This document shows, piece by piece, positions 25,075-38,811 of a stretch of 64,000 bases of DNA. This DNA is from Ulota crispa (taxonomy: Eukaryota > Streptophyta > Bryopsida > Orthotrichales > Orthotrichaceae), in assembly GCA_963920765.1 (NCBI GenBank), contig OY987250.1, positions 18,034,409 through 18,098,408 of the forward strand, written 5' to 3'. The notes below the pieces were generated by a model. That model worked only from the letters and a program-made list of their open reading frames with translations. It was not told where the DNA came from and did no database searches. Every line of letters starts with the position of its first letter. The first letter of the stretch is position 1. A program made the position numbers and the translations under genes.

Positions 25075-26007
25075 TTAACCCCCAAAGGACCAAGCCCTTT
25101 TTTCAGTGAAAGTTACTGAAAACTGCCACTTTTGGGGGAATGAGTACAAAGGTAGGAAAAATAATTATTTTTGGAAATCCAACCATAAGATCTTGCCTTA
25201 GACTATGGGAGGTAATTGTGGAAAAAAATTAACTCATTCTAAATGTAGAGGAGTGAGATATTGACTTTTGAAGTGAAAAAAAAAGTTTTTTTCCCTGTTG
25301 CCCAAAAATTTTAGAAGCCTTTGATTGCCTCTAAATAAAAAAAAATGCTCTATGCAAATGTGAGGTTTATTTTTCCCATGTAAAAGACCAAGTTAGGTAA
25401 GTGTGGGAGAAATTTCAAATGAATTGGAGGTGTAAATTATATTTTGTAAAATCCCTGTAAGGCCATCAAATTTGCACATACACTAGGCAAAATTGGAGGA
25501 TTTATGTAAAATTGTGAAATGTGAATTACTTTAATCCAAATGACAAAAACCAAGGAATCTTAGTCTACTGCAGCAAGGAAAAAAAAGAGTCAAAAAACAA
25601 ATTCACAAAGAGCACAAAAAGTATAGCACCAAAGGCAAAAGGAATGGAAGTATGGGAGTTCCGTACTTGCCTGCAAACTAAAACTTTTCAATCATAAATT
25701 GGAATTGAATAATTTAGGGCTCCCCATATATGAATAAATCTAAAGAACCAATTTCAGATTTTTATTTTGAAAAAATGTTATTTTTAGAAAAGTTTTTGGC
25801 TGCCCGATCTCCACCTTTTTTCAGAAATTCATGCATAACTTCTTCAATAAATGTTGGAATGAAGAAAAAATTAGATGCCCACGCAGGTTTTTGAATTCCT
25901 CATCTTCCATAAAAGTTTCAAAAATTCATACAAAATAGTTTAGTTGTAAGTACATGCCCGAAATCCCAACTGTCCCCCGAGGGGACAGTTGGTCCTTTAG
26001 GGGTTAA
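25075..26007 (+). mobile_element. TTAA-bounded element, family A
   Basis: Left end TTAACCCCCAAAGGACCAAG, right end GGTCCTTTAGGGGTTAA, 933 bp, colinear with 6149-7087 and 58724-59659. The right end carries a perfect 12-bp-stem hairpin, CCAACTGTCCCC-CGA-GGGGACAGTTGG read in two arms (25966-25992). The left end has its own hairpin TTTTCAGT/ACTGAAAA. Non-coding. Confidence 0.8.
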
Positions 26008-26185
26008 CAAAGCGACTTTATTGACTTAAATAAAAGTCAAAGCTGCATGGATCGGTAGAGACATCAAGTTTAAATAGTTGTACACAACAAAGATGGGGTG
26101 CACTTCAAGTAGGAGAACATGCTACCTCAAGGGCATTTAGTGAAGACACTAATGAAAGGCATTTTGACCTCCCCTTCTGACTAGG

Positions 26186-27758
26186 TCAAGAAGGCAACAC
26201 GAGAATGCAATCCCTCAAAAAGCAAAAACACCTGAAGGCACAAGGGGGATAATGAGTTAGTCATGTTGTGCAGTAGGTGAATTGGATAGTTAAAAGAGAA
26301 GTTCAAGCCCGTACACATTTTAGCAAAAACAGAATCCTTTGCACAATCAAACAACAACTGCCATTTCTCTCCCTGCAATTCTGCTCGCGCATTGTCGCTA
26401 ATGAGTGCAAGCTGATTTTAGAGGACTTTCTTCGCCTTGCTAGCATCGGCTTCCATCTCAGTTAAGGACATTTCCCACAGGATGGATTAGAGTGGATGGT
26501 CTTGCAAAAAATCGAACAACGCACGACCCACACCCCTTTCCCTCGTCATCGTTCAGCCATCAGTATTCCACCAGACTTTCACTGAGCTTTTAAGCAACGC
26601 GTTCTCGTCCATTATACAGTTCCAGTATGTCTTTCACATAAAGAATGAGGCTCAAGTTTTCCATCAACTGATGACATGCTCCAGAGTCCAGACCCTCCAT
26701 ATTACCACGTCAAAAGTTTCCTACACTAAAATAGACAAGCCTTGTTTTTGTCATGTGGCTCCACCAACTAAATTCAACATTTTGAAAGGCCTTGTGCAGG
26801 ATCCACTTGGAAGCCCTGTATGCAGCGACAGGACGAACTAACCGTAAACTATGCCCTGAAGAAATGAACCATTGCAAATTGTTACTTGAAAACTTCTAAA
26901 GAGCTGATCTTCAAGGTACTGGTAGGCTTAATTGAATCTAGAGATTATAACCACAACAAAATTATAAAGGCATTCACCAAAGACACCATTAAAGCAGGCC
27001 TCCCTAATGATAATTTACCTGTCAAACTTTCAGTGAAAACCATTACACGGGAAGAAAAGCAATCTATATCACTTTACCTCCAAACCTGCACAAATTTGCC
27101 AGAGTTTAGAACTGATTGGAAGGACCTTCACTAGGACTTCGGTTGAATTGAATGCTACAAGCGGCTTCACCGCGGCATTGCTACCAGGATTAGACAGCAC
27201 AATCGCATTCAGCTCAATCACAACATCCTGCAATAAAGAATTCCCACGCCTGCCCCGATTGGCGCCTAACCCCTCCTTATATACTCGTCATTGTTAGACC
27301 ACTTCCCAGAGTTGTTGCACCTACTTTACCACCTGTAAAATGAGTACCTGGAAGCACACAAGAACTGCTGATCAAACCTACTTGTAAACAAATAATTGTT
27401 CCTGTCACTAACATATAAATCACACGTATAACCCCAGGGTAGTATGCCCGTGCAGCTGCCTTCGATAGGTAGCATGCTTTGGAGTGCCTTATTTAAACCC
27501 TAAAACCATGAGTGGCACCATTCCAGTAAGGTCATTGTGCGTTCCACGCGGATTTCATTTAAGCATAAAACTTTGTACATAAACACGGCAACTAAAGTTA
27601 CAACCATGTTGAATATAATCACGGTTGCGAGCCCTAGTACAGCATTCAACTCTGCAAAAGTAAATGTCACATTCACAGTCCCTAGACTCTGCCATCCATA
27701 ACCACATGCATGAGCGCATCAGATTCCTCGAGGGCACAAGGATGCGCAGATACAAATT
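26186..27758 (-). CDS. Possible unrecognised multi-exon gene, 3' part
   Basis: Four minus-strand segments are bounded by splice sites in matching phase. 27758-27688 encodes FVSAHPCALEESDALMHV. 27227-27126 encodes DVVIELNAIVLSNPGS and ends STEVLVK. 26411-26317 encodes LALISDNARAELQGEKWQ and ends DSVFAK. 26231-26186 encodes the short tail CFCFLRDCILVLPS and a stop, after a strong pyrimidine tract ending CCTTCAG. The first segment needs one base from an upstream exon. Candidate starts are ATGs at 28178 and 28159, preceded by a telo-box (TTAGGGTTT on this strand) and a TATA-like stretch near 28365, but I could not join them in phase. I do not recognise the product. The segments read like protein, but short frames can do so by chance; this is a hypothesis for transcript data to test. 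Confidence 0.33.
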
Positions 27759-28179
27759 CTGCATAATTTTTGGACAGCTTCAGTGTCGAATAAGCTTACA
27801 TCCTGTACAAACTAATCTACCAAATCAGAGTACTATAGTAGGCTGTTGTTGCAAGTTACCACAGCAGCTGCCTTTGGAAACATTCGAAGCGCATGATATA
27901 ATTCCAGAAGCCTATCCCACGGCCATGTTGACGACCATCATGTCACCTAAGCTCCACCAAAACGCGAAATTCAAAACTCAGAGCGGATCACACGCAATGC
28001 ACAGCCTCGGCGTCTATATTTCATTGCATCTATTTGAATTTTCCTTACCGCCGCCTCTTCTACAATTCCCTGAGAACTCCGGCACTCTTGCGTTCGTGCT
28101 TGAAGACCTTCATGAAGCCCCCGAGCAGAATGAAATCTTGAACCTCGAAAACCGAGCATCCCTCCGCATCTTATCCATC

Positions 28180-28188
28180 AAACCCTAA
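28180..28188 (-). promoter_or_regulatory. Telo-box before candidate start codons
   Basis: TTAGGGTTT on the minus strand directly precedes an ATG at 28178. Telo-boxes are common in leaders of plant housekeeping genes. Supports, weakly, a minus-strand transcript starting near 28.3 kb. Confidence 0.3.
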
Positions 28189-28398
28189 TTCTTCAACTAA
28201 ATTCCGACAGCATACGGAATCGATCATGTTCGAATATTTCCTCATGTCCTCGATCGACAGAAGTGCAGGGAAAGTTGCAACATTCGAAGCTAACGAGGAT
28301 TTCGTACCTAATTTTAGGTCAGGAGAAGGGTCTTGAGAAAGTGAAGCCTCGTTCTGCGATATAAGTTAGATGTTAGGGGAAATTTTATGGACACCCCT

Positions 28399-28622
28399 TG
28401 TTACGATACAAGTTCAAGAGTTGACATTCCTTTCCTATTTTGAAATCATAGCCTAATGTAAAAACAAACACTAAGAGACGCAAAGGTGACATTGAAAGTA
28501 TTTCATTGTATTAAGCAAAATGTTAAGTGAGGAACAAACCTCCTCACTTGGTTTAAGAAGGAAAGAGGAAGGGTAACCAACTTCTAACCAACGTAACCAT
28601 CATTACAAACTAGTTCGTAACA
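28399..28622 (-). repeat. LTR of the gypsy element (3' LTR in element sense)
   Basis: 224 bp, TG...CA bounded, matching 33956-34179 at about 92%. The left flank carries the CCCCT target copy. Confidence 0.9.
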
Positions 28623-31583
28623 TTATCCCTCTTCTTAGGTAGAGTTTTCTTATGGTTCGGTGCCGGCGCCCTATGGTGCTTTTTATGAAACTTTGCCACC
28701 GCTAGTGGTGCATTCTCTAAATTTGCCGCCGGCTCCCAAGAATTCTCTTTTGGTCTGTAGCCCTCCCAAGAGATTAGATATTGCAATCTTCTTCTCCGAC
28801 CAAAAATCCGTAAATTAAGAACTTCGTGGACTTCCCATTCAACATCTCCATTAGGAGTGGTAATCGGTGGAGGTGGTAATTGGCATCGTCTTGGAATGGA
28901 ATCATAACGATATCTTTCAAGCAAGGAGACATGGAACACATCATGAATCTGCAATGTTTTTGGTAACTGTAAGCGATAAACAACATCGGAGAATTTAGTA
29001 ATTACTGTAAATGGTCCCAAAAACTTTGGGGCCAGTTTCCAAGACGGCTCCGTTGTTGTTATATTATCGTGCCAAAGAAGAACCTTGTCGCCTATTTAAA
29101 ATGTTGGTTGTAATTGTATTCTGCGATCATAGTTGCGTTTGGCGTCTTCTCTTGTAATTTTTATTATGACCTTAAGTTCTTTGTGGACTTGTTGTAGGTG
29201 TTGCACTCAGTCTTGCGTTGCATGCATTATAGATGTGATTGGTGTAGAAACCAAAAATGCCGGATGATAACCATAAGTGGCATAGAAAGGAGAGAACATG
29301 TTGCAGAATGACTTGCGTTGTTATACGCAAATTCCGCTATTGGGAGGAGATCGGCTCAATCATCTTACCGGGTTGTAGTGAAAGTTCGAAGAAATTACTC
29401 AAACATTTGATTTACCCTTTCGGTTTGCCCGTCCGCCTGAGGATGAAAAATTGTGGTTAGAGATGGCCGAATCCTAAGGAGTTTGCAAAGTCTTCTCATG
29501 AACTTAGAGACAAAAACTGGCCCACGATCCAAAATTACCTCCTTTAGTATGCCATGAAGCTTCCAAATATTATGTAGATATAATGAAGCAGTCTCATTGG
29601 AAGTAACTGTTTCTTTTGTAAGAATAAAGTGGCCTAGTTTTGTGTTTTTATTGATCACTACTATGATAGAGTCATGTCCATTGCTATTTGGTAATTTTAC
29701 TATGAAATCGGTAGAAATTCTTTTCCACGGTGCATGACCGGCCGGAATGGGTTGCATTAGTCCATATCTAAGATAGTGAGTTGATTTCGACTATTGACAC
29801 AAGTCACATCCTTCAACATACCGGTGAACATAGCGGCGTAATGTGGACCAACAAAAAAATTCGGCTAACCAAATCCAAAGTTTTAGCTCTCTTTTGGTAT
29901 CCCGCGGCTGGTGCATCATGCCGAGATCGCAAAATTTGCCGCTTGAGTTCCTCATCGTCTGGTACATATATCAAATCTTTAAAACAAAAGATTCCATCAT
30001 CCAACGTGTATCCTTGAAGCCGTCGGCGTATATCTCGGGGAGATTCCTTTGAATTGTTTTTGAAAAATGACAATAGTGGTTGTAGTGTAGCATCCTCTTG
30101 CAATGCTGTTTTAAGTCATTCTATAATCTGTACATCCACCCATACCGGTTCATGAGACTCAAGCGCAGCCAATCGCAATAAGGATCGATTCTCTTTATTT
30201 TGTCCCTCGATGACATCTACTCGTCTAGAAAGAGTGTCTGCCCTTCCATTTAGCGATCTCGTCCGGTAGTGAATTTCAAAGTTAAAAGCAAATAGGAATT
30301 CAAATCATCGAGCTTGGTATTGGTTTAACTGTTTTGTAGTAAAAAAATACTCCAAGTTTTTGTGGTCCAAGAATACCCGGGCTTGATGCGGTGATCTTTC
30401 TAAATATACCCGCTAGTCTTGAAACGCCAAAATTATACTTAAGAGCTCCTTATCATAGATATTATAGTTTTGTTCTGCTGGAGACATCTTTAAATTATGG
30501 AACGCACAAGGGTGGAGATGCTCATCATCCCTGTGCTGTGAAAAAATAGCTCCTATTGCCACATCGGATGCGTCCGCCTCTACAATGAAGGGTCGTTCAA
30601 AATTAAAATGGAGTAATACCGGTGCTTGGAGAAATCTTGATCGAAGTTCCATGAAAGCCTGGTCCATTTCTATGGTCCATTCAAATTTTTTATCTTTTTT
30701 TGTCAACATGATAAGGGAAACGGCAATCCTAGAATAATCACATATAAAACGCCGATAACAATTAGTAAAGCCAAAGAATGCTTGCACTTCCTTCACGATT
30801 TTTGGTGTGGGCCAATCTTTAATGGTTTCAACCTTGTCTTGACACATTTCCAACCCTTTAGCAGACACCACCATTCCTAAAAACTCAACGGATTGACAAT
30901 GAAACTAACACTTTAATTCCTTGGCATAAAGTCCATGTTTCTCCAATCGTTGAAAAACTTCCCGCACGACTTGTATATGTTCTTCCAGATCTTTTGAAAA
31001 AATGAGGATGTCGTTCAAATATATTACTACGGAAATGTCTAATACATCTCCAAAGATCTCCTGCATGTAAGATTGAAATTGGACAGGCGCATTGATTAAT
31101 CCAAAAGGCATCACTAAATACTCGAACAACTCATACCGTGTTTTAAATGCCGTTTTGAATTCATGTCTCAATGCCATCCGCACTCGGTGGTACGCCTATC
31201 TTATATCCAGCTTAGTGAAAATCTTTGCTCCCACCAACTGATCTGTGAGCTCCGGAATAAAGGGTAACGAATAGCGATTTTGGATTGTGACTTTATTCAA
31301 ATTTCGATAATCCACAAAACTCTAATGGAACCATCTTTCTTCTTGGCAAATACAATTGGTGTCGATACCGGGGATTTGAACTGTCGAATCCATCATTTCT
31401 CCAAATTTTCCTCTAAATACTTGCGAAGCTCTTCTAATTCCGCCGGTGACATAGGTTGGAGACCAGTATTTCGTGGCTTCTAGCCCTGCTTGAATTCAAT
31501 CCTCATGTCCGCCACGCCGTGTTTTAGCAACTCATTTGATGCCTGCTCACTAAAAGTTCCACTCAAGTCGCGATATTCTTCTG

Positions 31584-31783
31584 NNNNNNNNNNNNNNNNN
31601 NNNNNNNNNNNNNNNNNNNNNNNNNNNNNNNNNNNNNNNNNNNNNNNNNNNNNNNNNNNNNNNNNNNNNNNNNNNNNNNNNNNNNNNNNNNNNNNNNNNN
31701 NNNNNNNNNNNNNNNNNNNNNNNNNNNNNNNNNNNNNNNNNNNNNNNNNNNNNNNNNNNNNNNNNNNNNNNNNNNNNNNNNNN
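31584..31783. other. Assembly gap, 200 N
   Basis: A run of exactly 200 N inside the gypsy element, between its protease and reverse transcriptase regions. The round number suggests a placeholder, so true distance and coordinates downstream are uncertain. Confidence 0.99.
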
Positions 31784-33955
31784 ACTCCGGAATAGATGCT
31801 CATTATTTCAGGCATTGTACAATTTGCTCCACAATACGCTGAGTTGAACATTACACTCCTTTGTGACCAACAAATAGTTGGATCGTGACAAATCAACCAA
31901 GGGATGCCCAAAATAAATAGGTATCTTTCTGTGTTGGTGATATCCGCCACCAACTTCTCACAATGACTCCCAATTACAAATTCAATCACCACTTCGTATG
32001 TAATAAGCCTGGAATTAATCATTCGACCATCAATCACCCGGACTTCTCTTGATGCTCCCTTGAGATTTAGGATTGCATTGCACTCCTCTGCAAACCTAGG
32101 ATGCATGAAGATTCTTGTGGCTCTTGAGTCCATTAAAGTGGAAGCCGCCATAGAGTTGATTTTGGCATCCAACGTTACATGGGCCTCCGGATCCAAGGTA
32201 GCCCGTAGAGACAATAGAGTCAATACATTTCCCAAATCCTCGTGGATTACTAGAGGTTCCTTTCATTGTAAACATTGCTCATGATCAAGCTCATCATCCC
32301 CCCGTTTTGTGCTCGTGCTTTGCTTTAGGATTGTAGCCGCCGCCGTCTGGACAATGCCCGGGTACTAAATCCTCCCACTCAGTCCCGGGCTTCCTCTTTT
32401 TTCGAGGTTGTTTCTTCCATCTTCATGGTAGCCAAAATTGAAAATGGCATAGAGGAATTTGTGGGACACTTAGTTCTGATATGTCCTAGTTTGCCGCAAC
32501 TCCAACATTGCCCCTAGCGTTGATACTCTAACCGTTCCGCTGCCGTTTTTGCCAAAGCTTGCGTAGCTCAAGTCGCGCCAAGTTCCATAGGCACTGGGCC
32601 CAAATTTGCTTGAGACCTCACACTTAGATCACGGAAAGGAGCGGTTGAAACTGTAACATTTTGGAAATCGAATTGTACCCGCCGATTTTGCCGTCAGCCC
32701 CATAGCCTCTCATCAATCCGGGACACCATTGCCATCTAATCTTGAAGTCTTTGTGGTTGGGTCTCAACGGTGGCTATAGAATCCAAGATCTTATCTTTAA
32801 GTCCTCCTCAAAACCGAGCCACCAAGCTAGCTTCATTCCATTCGACTTGAGCGGCATATTCATTAAACGTAGAAATACATGATGCCGCCAAACCGATTTG
32901 CCTAAGCCAACCTAAACGGTCTTCTGCGTTACCTTGTCTATCCAAGTCATCGTAAACCTCAATAATGGATTTTCAGAAAGCATCATAGTCCATCAACAAC
33001 TCATGATCACGTCCTTCATCAAGGGCTTGCAAAAGTGGCATTGCCCAATTTTGTACAGCCCCTGTCATATATAAAAAAGCATAAGCAATTTTATCGGCAT
33101 CAGAATTATAAGTGCGTGGCTTACCTTGAAATACCAAACGCAATTGTGCAAGCCATCGGTACACCTTGTTACCCTTCTTTTCGGAAAACTTATCCGGTTC
33201 CGCTACTTTTGATTCCTTGATATGAAATCCATCACTTTGAGGCTCTTCTATTTTTCTTGGTGCTTGCCTTTCTTCCCCAGATGTGGATGACGCTACCAGT
33301 CCTGGCCCCAACGTCACATGCTCTAAAAGTTTTTGCACCAAGTGGAGGATCGCCGGGTTAAAACACATTTTGAATTTGTTGTTGTATGAATGAAGCGAAC
33401 TCCAACCCCACCTCTTCCGGCATTGTAAGCCCTCGCGGATCTCTGGTTACGTGCTCACGATCCATGATAGCTCAACCTAACTTTACAACATGACTTCTCC
33501 AACCTTCTTCACTCACCACAATCTTGCCATTATAGACAAGCATTGTTGAAACTTGCAACATGATTTACTTGATGCAAGTATTTCCTAACCCTAACCTTAT
33601 TTCATTTATGCCTCTACTCTTCTTTCTTTCCTAATCACTACCAATTAATTGACCGTTATCCTACCTACCAACCATAGTGAATGCATCAAAATCTAAAATC
33701 ACCTCCTTGATAGAACCAACAAACCACCTCAAGAACGCATTGAAACATTGAGTAGAACATGCCAAAATTTTGGAAAAAGAAAACCACACAAATTGTTTGC
33801 TACTCCTACTACCATAGAAAATTTGCAAGAACTCTCGAGTTTATTTACTTCACAATAATTTTCCAAAAGGCAACATCCCACATTTGTCAAAACCAAATAC
33901 ATCCCTGCCCGGTTGCTTCCTCATCCGAATGTGGACTCTCAAAGACTTGACATTA

Positions 33956-34179
33956 TGTTACGATATTAGATCAAGAGTCGACATTCCTTTCCTATTTTGA
34001 AATCATAACCTAATGTAGAAATAAACACTAAGAGACGCAAATGTGACATTGAAAGTATTTCATTATATTAAGCAAAATGTCAAATGAGGAACAAACCTCC
34101 TCACTTGGTTTAAGAAAGAAAGAGGAAGGGTAACTAACCTCTAACCAACGTAACCGTCATTATAAACTAGTTTGTAACA
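33956..34179 (-). repeat. LTR of the gypsy element (5' LTR in element sense)
   Basis: 224 bp partner of 28399-28622. The right flank carries the CCCCT target copy at 34180-34184. Confidence 0.9.
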
Positions 34180-34484
34180 CCCCTAAAGTTTGCCATATTT
34201 GTATGGATACCTCTAATTTTTTCCAGAATTGCACAAATACCCTTGGACCCTAATTTTCAAACGTTTGTTTTGTTACACACGCTATTTTCTTCATGAAAAA
34301 TGTTAAAGTAAGGACCGAGTGCAATAGAATGGAAAAAAAGCAACATACGCACACGTGAAAAAGTATTGGCATGCACAATAGAACAAACGCTTGAATTATG
34401 GTCCAAGGATATTTGTGCAATTTATAAAAACTAAGGATATCTATAAAAGTATGGTAAATGTCAAGGGTATTTACAAAAAAATTG

Positions 34485-35110
34485 CTTGTTTCAAATAATA
34501 TGGAGTATATTTATAAGGCAAAGTGCCATGTGCTATTATCTATTTTGTTGAAGTGAGGTGACCATTCCTCATTGAATTCTTTAATTTATAAACTAGTTTA
34601 CATACCCATTGTATCAACGGAGGCAACAAAAAGGTGCAACAATAGAAAACGTAAAAGATACAACTTGTTACATAAAGAAAATGTAAAAGGCACAACTTCC
34701 ATGCATGGAATGCAACTCATAGTTGCACTCAAGCTCTTTACTTTTCATCCAAAACAACCCATGGGATTCTTTTATAGATATAGATGAGTTTAGATATCTA
34801 TTGTACTAATAGTGGCAACAACTTGATTTGAAGTAAAGTCTTGGTGTAAATCATTTTATGCATGGATCCCTCTCTTCCCTATTGGTCCTTTGTCAGAAGA
34901 ACTTAGTGTAAAACACTTTACAAATGTATGGTTTCTGCATATACCCCTCTCATGTGGTGGTTAACAATAAAATATGACAAATCATTGGAAGTTACACTCC
35001 AATACTCTCTTTTAATAAATTAGATTGAGCCACTTCACTAAACGTTAAAAATAAGTTACTTGCAACTGCACCACAACACTCTCTCACCAATCACAATGCA
35101 GATGTATTCT
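34485..35110. other. No gene recognised
   Basis: AT-rich spacer between two mobile elements. Confidence 0.4.
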
Positions 35111-35764
35111 TTAACCCCTAAATGCCCAAGGCCTTTTTTGAGCTTTTAGGTATTTGCTCTAAAATGAACAAAAGCCAACATTTTGATAAGTTGTATCAAT
35201 TAATTTTAAATTATAACCGTAAAAATTCAAACTAGATATGTAAGACATCACATAGGAAAAGAAAACACAACAATACCACATATGGATTGAAAGATTGTAA
35301 TGTTTGATCACGAGGGTGTTAAAATTGCAAAAACTACTTCAAGTCTTTTAATCCTCTTTTCACATGTCAAATCTAAAATGTTGGTCACCAAAAAATATGA
35401 GGTTAAAGGGCTTAACACACATAACTCCAATCAATTTAGGACTTCTCAAAATCTACTCTAAAAAAATTTTAAAGTAAATTTCTAGTGTGAATTTTTCTTC
35501 AAGATCTAGTGTATTTGAGGCTCATTGTCATGAGCTCTCAACACTAAAAAAAGTCAAGATTGCAATGGACAGCCTTGCACAAAATCTTGCATAGAAAATT
35601 CACAATCAATAATTTTCAAAATTGGGCTTTTGATGCTAAGACTAGACTTCAAAAAGAATAACTCTAAAATAATAAATACTAAAAATAGCAACTTTGTTAA
35701 GTTTTATTGAACTTCAAAATATTGTTTGCACCAAAATGTGGTGCCTTGGGCATTTAAGGGTTAA
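35111..35764 (-). mobile_element. TTAA-bounded element, family B
   Basis: Plus-strand left end TTAACCCCTAAATGCCCAAG; right end CCTTGGGCATTTAAGGGTTAA (minus its first base). It is reversed relative to 15060-15692. The hairpin GCACCA-AAATG-TGGTGC (35728-35744) lies beside the right end, which is the same element end as in the other family B copies. Confidence 0.75.
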
Positions 35765-38700
35765 TATATATAAGAAGATAAGACTGTCTTTATCTTTCAT
35801 TAAATTGTGGAAGGTTTTCTATATAGCTATCTTTGAGTTGCTCAAGTCAAGCAATCATATTTTGTGAATGTAGTTGGTCCTTTGGACCACCTTTCAATTG
35901 AATTTTTGTACTTGATTACACATCTTGATGGGATCTCTTCTAACATTCAAGATAAGTTGAATTTTGATTTGGTCCATTACATATTTGCCAAATAGATATG
36001 GTAAGGGAGATCAAGTCTCTTGGAAATAAAAGTGGGATGAACATGTACTATAACCTAGGCACATAAATAAATTGTATAAAGCATGCCATTTCATAAATGT
36101 ATAATTTTGTGGTTTTTTTTTAATGATTAATATGCATTTGTGCGCTTGAAAGAAAAAAATTGAATGAGGGTTTTTGAAGCCAAATATGGATTCAAAACTC
36201 CTAAATTTAATCTTTTGATGGTAAATTTCCAAACCTAATTGGTTTTGCCAAGTGAAAATCTAAGCTTTCCACCTAAGCCCAAAATTATGTTTGGGCAATA
36301 TACCAAGCCTAGTATTATAATTTCATATCATTTGTGTTAATAATTATTAACTACTTTAGCAAGTTATTGAGCAAGGGAGCTTATTTTGGCATCAAATAGA
36401 GAGTGTACATTCTACACTTCTGCATTTTGTCATTTAAAAATTTGACCAAGTTTGAGAAAATACATCATCATGTAACTTTGTTTTTGATCTTGAATATCAA
36501 AGACGTTATATAGCTTAAAATCAACATGTCACTAACTAAGCCATCAAAGTACTTTTGTGATAACAAAAAGCCCAAAAGTTATTTTAGAGAAACGAAGCTA
36601 GTTAACCAATGCCTATAGTAATCAACTAAAGCAGCTACATGCTCACATATATTTTGGACAAAAACATACATTTTCTAATTGTTTTTTGGCCTATCCAATG
36701 TGTAGATGATTGAAAATTTTGGTAGTTGGGCAATAAAGATGAGGTGTGAATGTTTGGCATCAGAAGAGAGGAGAGACATCAGTTGTGATTTTCATACGTA
36801 ACTCAAGATTAAAAAAATGCTAAATATATTAAGAATTTCAAAATTGTTACCGTGATACCCACACTTTAAACCTGTAACAAAATAATGAGCAGGTTCTTTG
36901 CAAAAACAAGCCAAATTTGTGAACATTAGTAGAGAGTGTTAATGAATTTTTTTGGAGGCATCATTGCTCTAAGCGAGCATGCATCTTGTTTGTGTGCTTG
37001 CAATGTACGTTCCTATTGGGAATTTGAATACTATAGGCTTGCTTGATTGCGTGTATCTAATTGTATCAAATGTTTACAATTATGTTTTATATTTGTGTTC
37101 ATCATATGATTGTTTTTACAAGGGTGGAATTATGAGGGTGACAATTGTTTGTTTGTTGGCTTTAAACTATAGGGAGGAGGCTTTGCGTGGAGTTTGTGTT
37201 GATGCTTTTCTTGGAAAAGCAAGCTAGTGCTAAAGTGGAAAAGGCTCTCATAACGTAGGTGCGTGTTCTAGCTCTTCTTGATTGATATTTATATGTGAGT
37301 TGTTTTAAGTTGACATTACAGAAAACAACTTAAAATATTTTATAACTAAAGTGACTAAAATAAATAAAATAACTTTGTTATTGTTGAAAAATTTCCTATT
37401 TATCCCTCAGATTTTTTTTCTTGAATTAGATGTTTAATAACGGTGTGAAATTTTCCATTTTGGATTCAATGAAAATGGCAAGAATATTGGTGTGATTTGC
37501 TAAAAATTGTGTGCTTATATAAGTTTAATTTATTGGGTGTTAATTAATTGGGTATTGAAGTCCAAATTGAGTTCATAATGAACATATCAAATTAGAGACT
37601 TGATATCTGAGTTTATTCATAAATAACTATAAGAATTCATGAAGTTTTTTAGGATGAATACTCATGAGAGACACTATGTTGTTAATTTCTATTATGTATT
37701 ATCTTCATAATACACGGGTATAAGTGACATCCCCTTAATCACAAACGTATCAATTACTTTTCATTTTTGTTCAAAAGATATTATGTATGAGTCTATGGAG
37801 AGTGATCTTTCTTGTGGAAAACATCTCAAAAACCTAATTAATATTGCTCAAATTTGACATACGATACTTATGCATATTAAATTGAATGTGATGCTTTGGC
37901 CCTTTACATTCAGTTGTTAATCTGTTATATGGAAACATTTATAATTACAAATATGCAACAAGTCAACTTAGGAACATCCAGGTGGAAAAAATCTGTAATC
38001 TTGCCATGTAATTAATAAGTTAAGAAATAAGGGGTTTAGACAATGAAGTCAATTAGAAGTAAACGATAAAACACATGAAGAGAATTTCATCAATATCTGG
38101 TATCCTTAAAGGATTTATAATGTGTAATGAAATAAGAGTAGAGTGATGATTTTAGCAAAGAAAATTTGATCTTGAAAATATGTTGTTGAAGTTGTCTTAG
38201 TTATTTTCTTCATTTGAAATGTTTAAAAAAATGCCATATTTTGAAACAATCTTGACAAAAATAAACTCTTTTATTTTGCATGATCAAGATTGAAGAAATG
38301 GCTTATCCGAAGGAAGCAAGAATTTTAGATATCCAAAATATCCTATGATAAAGCAACCAAAATATTTGAATTTTTATAATTGCAAAGGAATGCAAGTTCA
38401 ATAGCCATTCAAAAATGCTCAAAAGATTCATTACTATTGTACAAGAGATACTCTTACTTCAGTGAAAACGAATTTAGGCAAAATCAACTTGAGAATCAAT
38501 GAACCTGGGCCTCGAAGCTTGATAAATTGATGCTTGTTTAAACTTTGCTTACAAATTTTGATAATGCCAATGTCACAGGACACTATTTGTTGATTTGGAT
38601 GTATCTTATGATCATAAATTGGTTTGCTTATTTTATAAGTTTCTAAATGAATTTGAGATTTTTGTTGGAGCAATCAAATTTTATGATAAAGAATGGATCT

Positions 38701-38811
38701 TTGTTTTCAAGAGAACTAACACCATCTCTAACAAATCTTCAAGATTCTCTTAGATTGCCCAGTATACAAGGGAATGAAAACTTTGGGTATCATAGATAGA
38801 AGGACTAACCT
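35765..38811. other. No gene recognised
   Basis: About 3 kb of AT-rich spacer. The longest frame (36979-37227, plus) has hydrophobic residues but no motif or plausible gene structure. Confidence 0.4.

Larger units (their letters stand above)
28399..34179 (-). mobile_element. Ty3/gypsy LTR retrotransposon with chromodomain, broken copy
   Basis: A fossil of the chromovirus branch of Ty3/gypsy, complete in outline. Its LTRs are 224 bp each and begin and end TGTTACGA/TCGTAACA, with a 5-bp target duplication CCCCT on both sides (28394-28398, 34180-34184). Parts in minus-strand order: gag (about 33.4-33.0 kb), gag zinc knuckle region and protease (about 32.5-31.8 kb), reverse transcriptase (about 31.4-30.9 kb), RNase H (about 30.9-30.4 kb), integrase (about 30.1-29.1 kb) and a chromodomain tail (about 29.0-28.6 kb). 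A purine-rich tract lies just inside the LTR at 28622. The LTRs differ at about 17 of 224 positions by eye, so the insertion is not recent. The coding region is broken in several places, and part is hidden by an assembly gap. I did not recognise a standard tRNA-Met primer site. Confidence 0.9.
28376..34484. mobile_element. GGG-terminated TIR element (Mutator-like style), split by a gypsy insertion
   Basis: Left end GGGGAAATTTTATGGACACC. After the gypsy element the sequence resumes at 34180 and continues colinear with the 321-bp element at 49447-49767 (blocks ACCTCTAATTTTTTCC, ATACCCTTGGACC, GGTCCAAGGATATTTGTG). The right end near 34484 is decayed. No coding content of its own. Confidence 0.55.

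Noticed and set aside
27664-28188. Plus-strand gene of 174 residues
   Set aside because: No motif, no family resemblance, and opposite to better splice-bounded segments on the minus strand.
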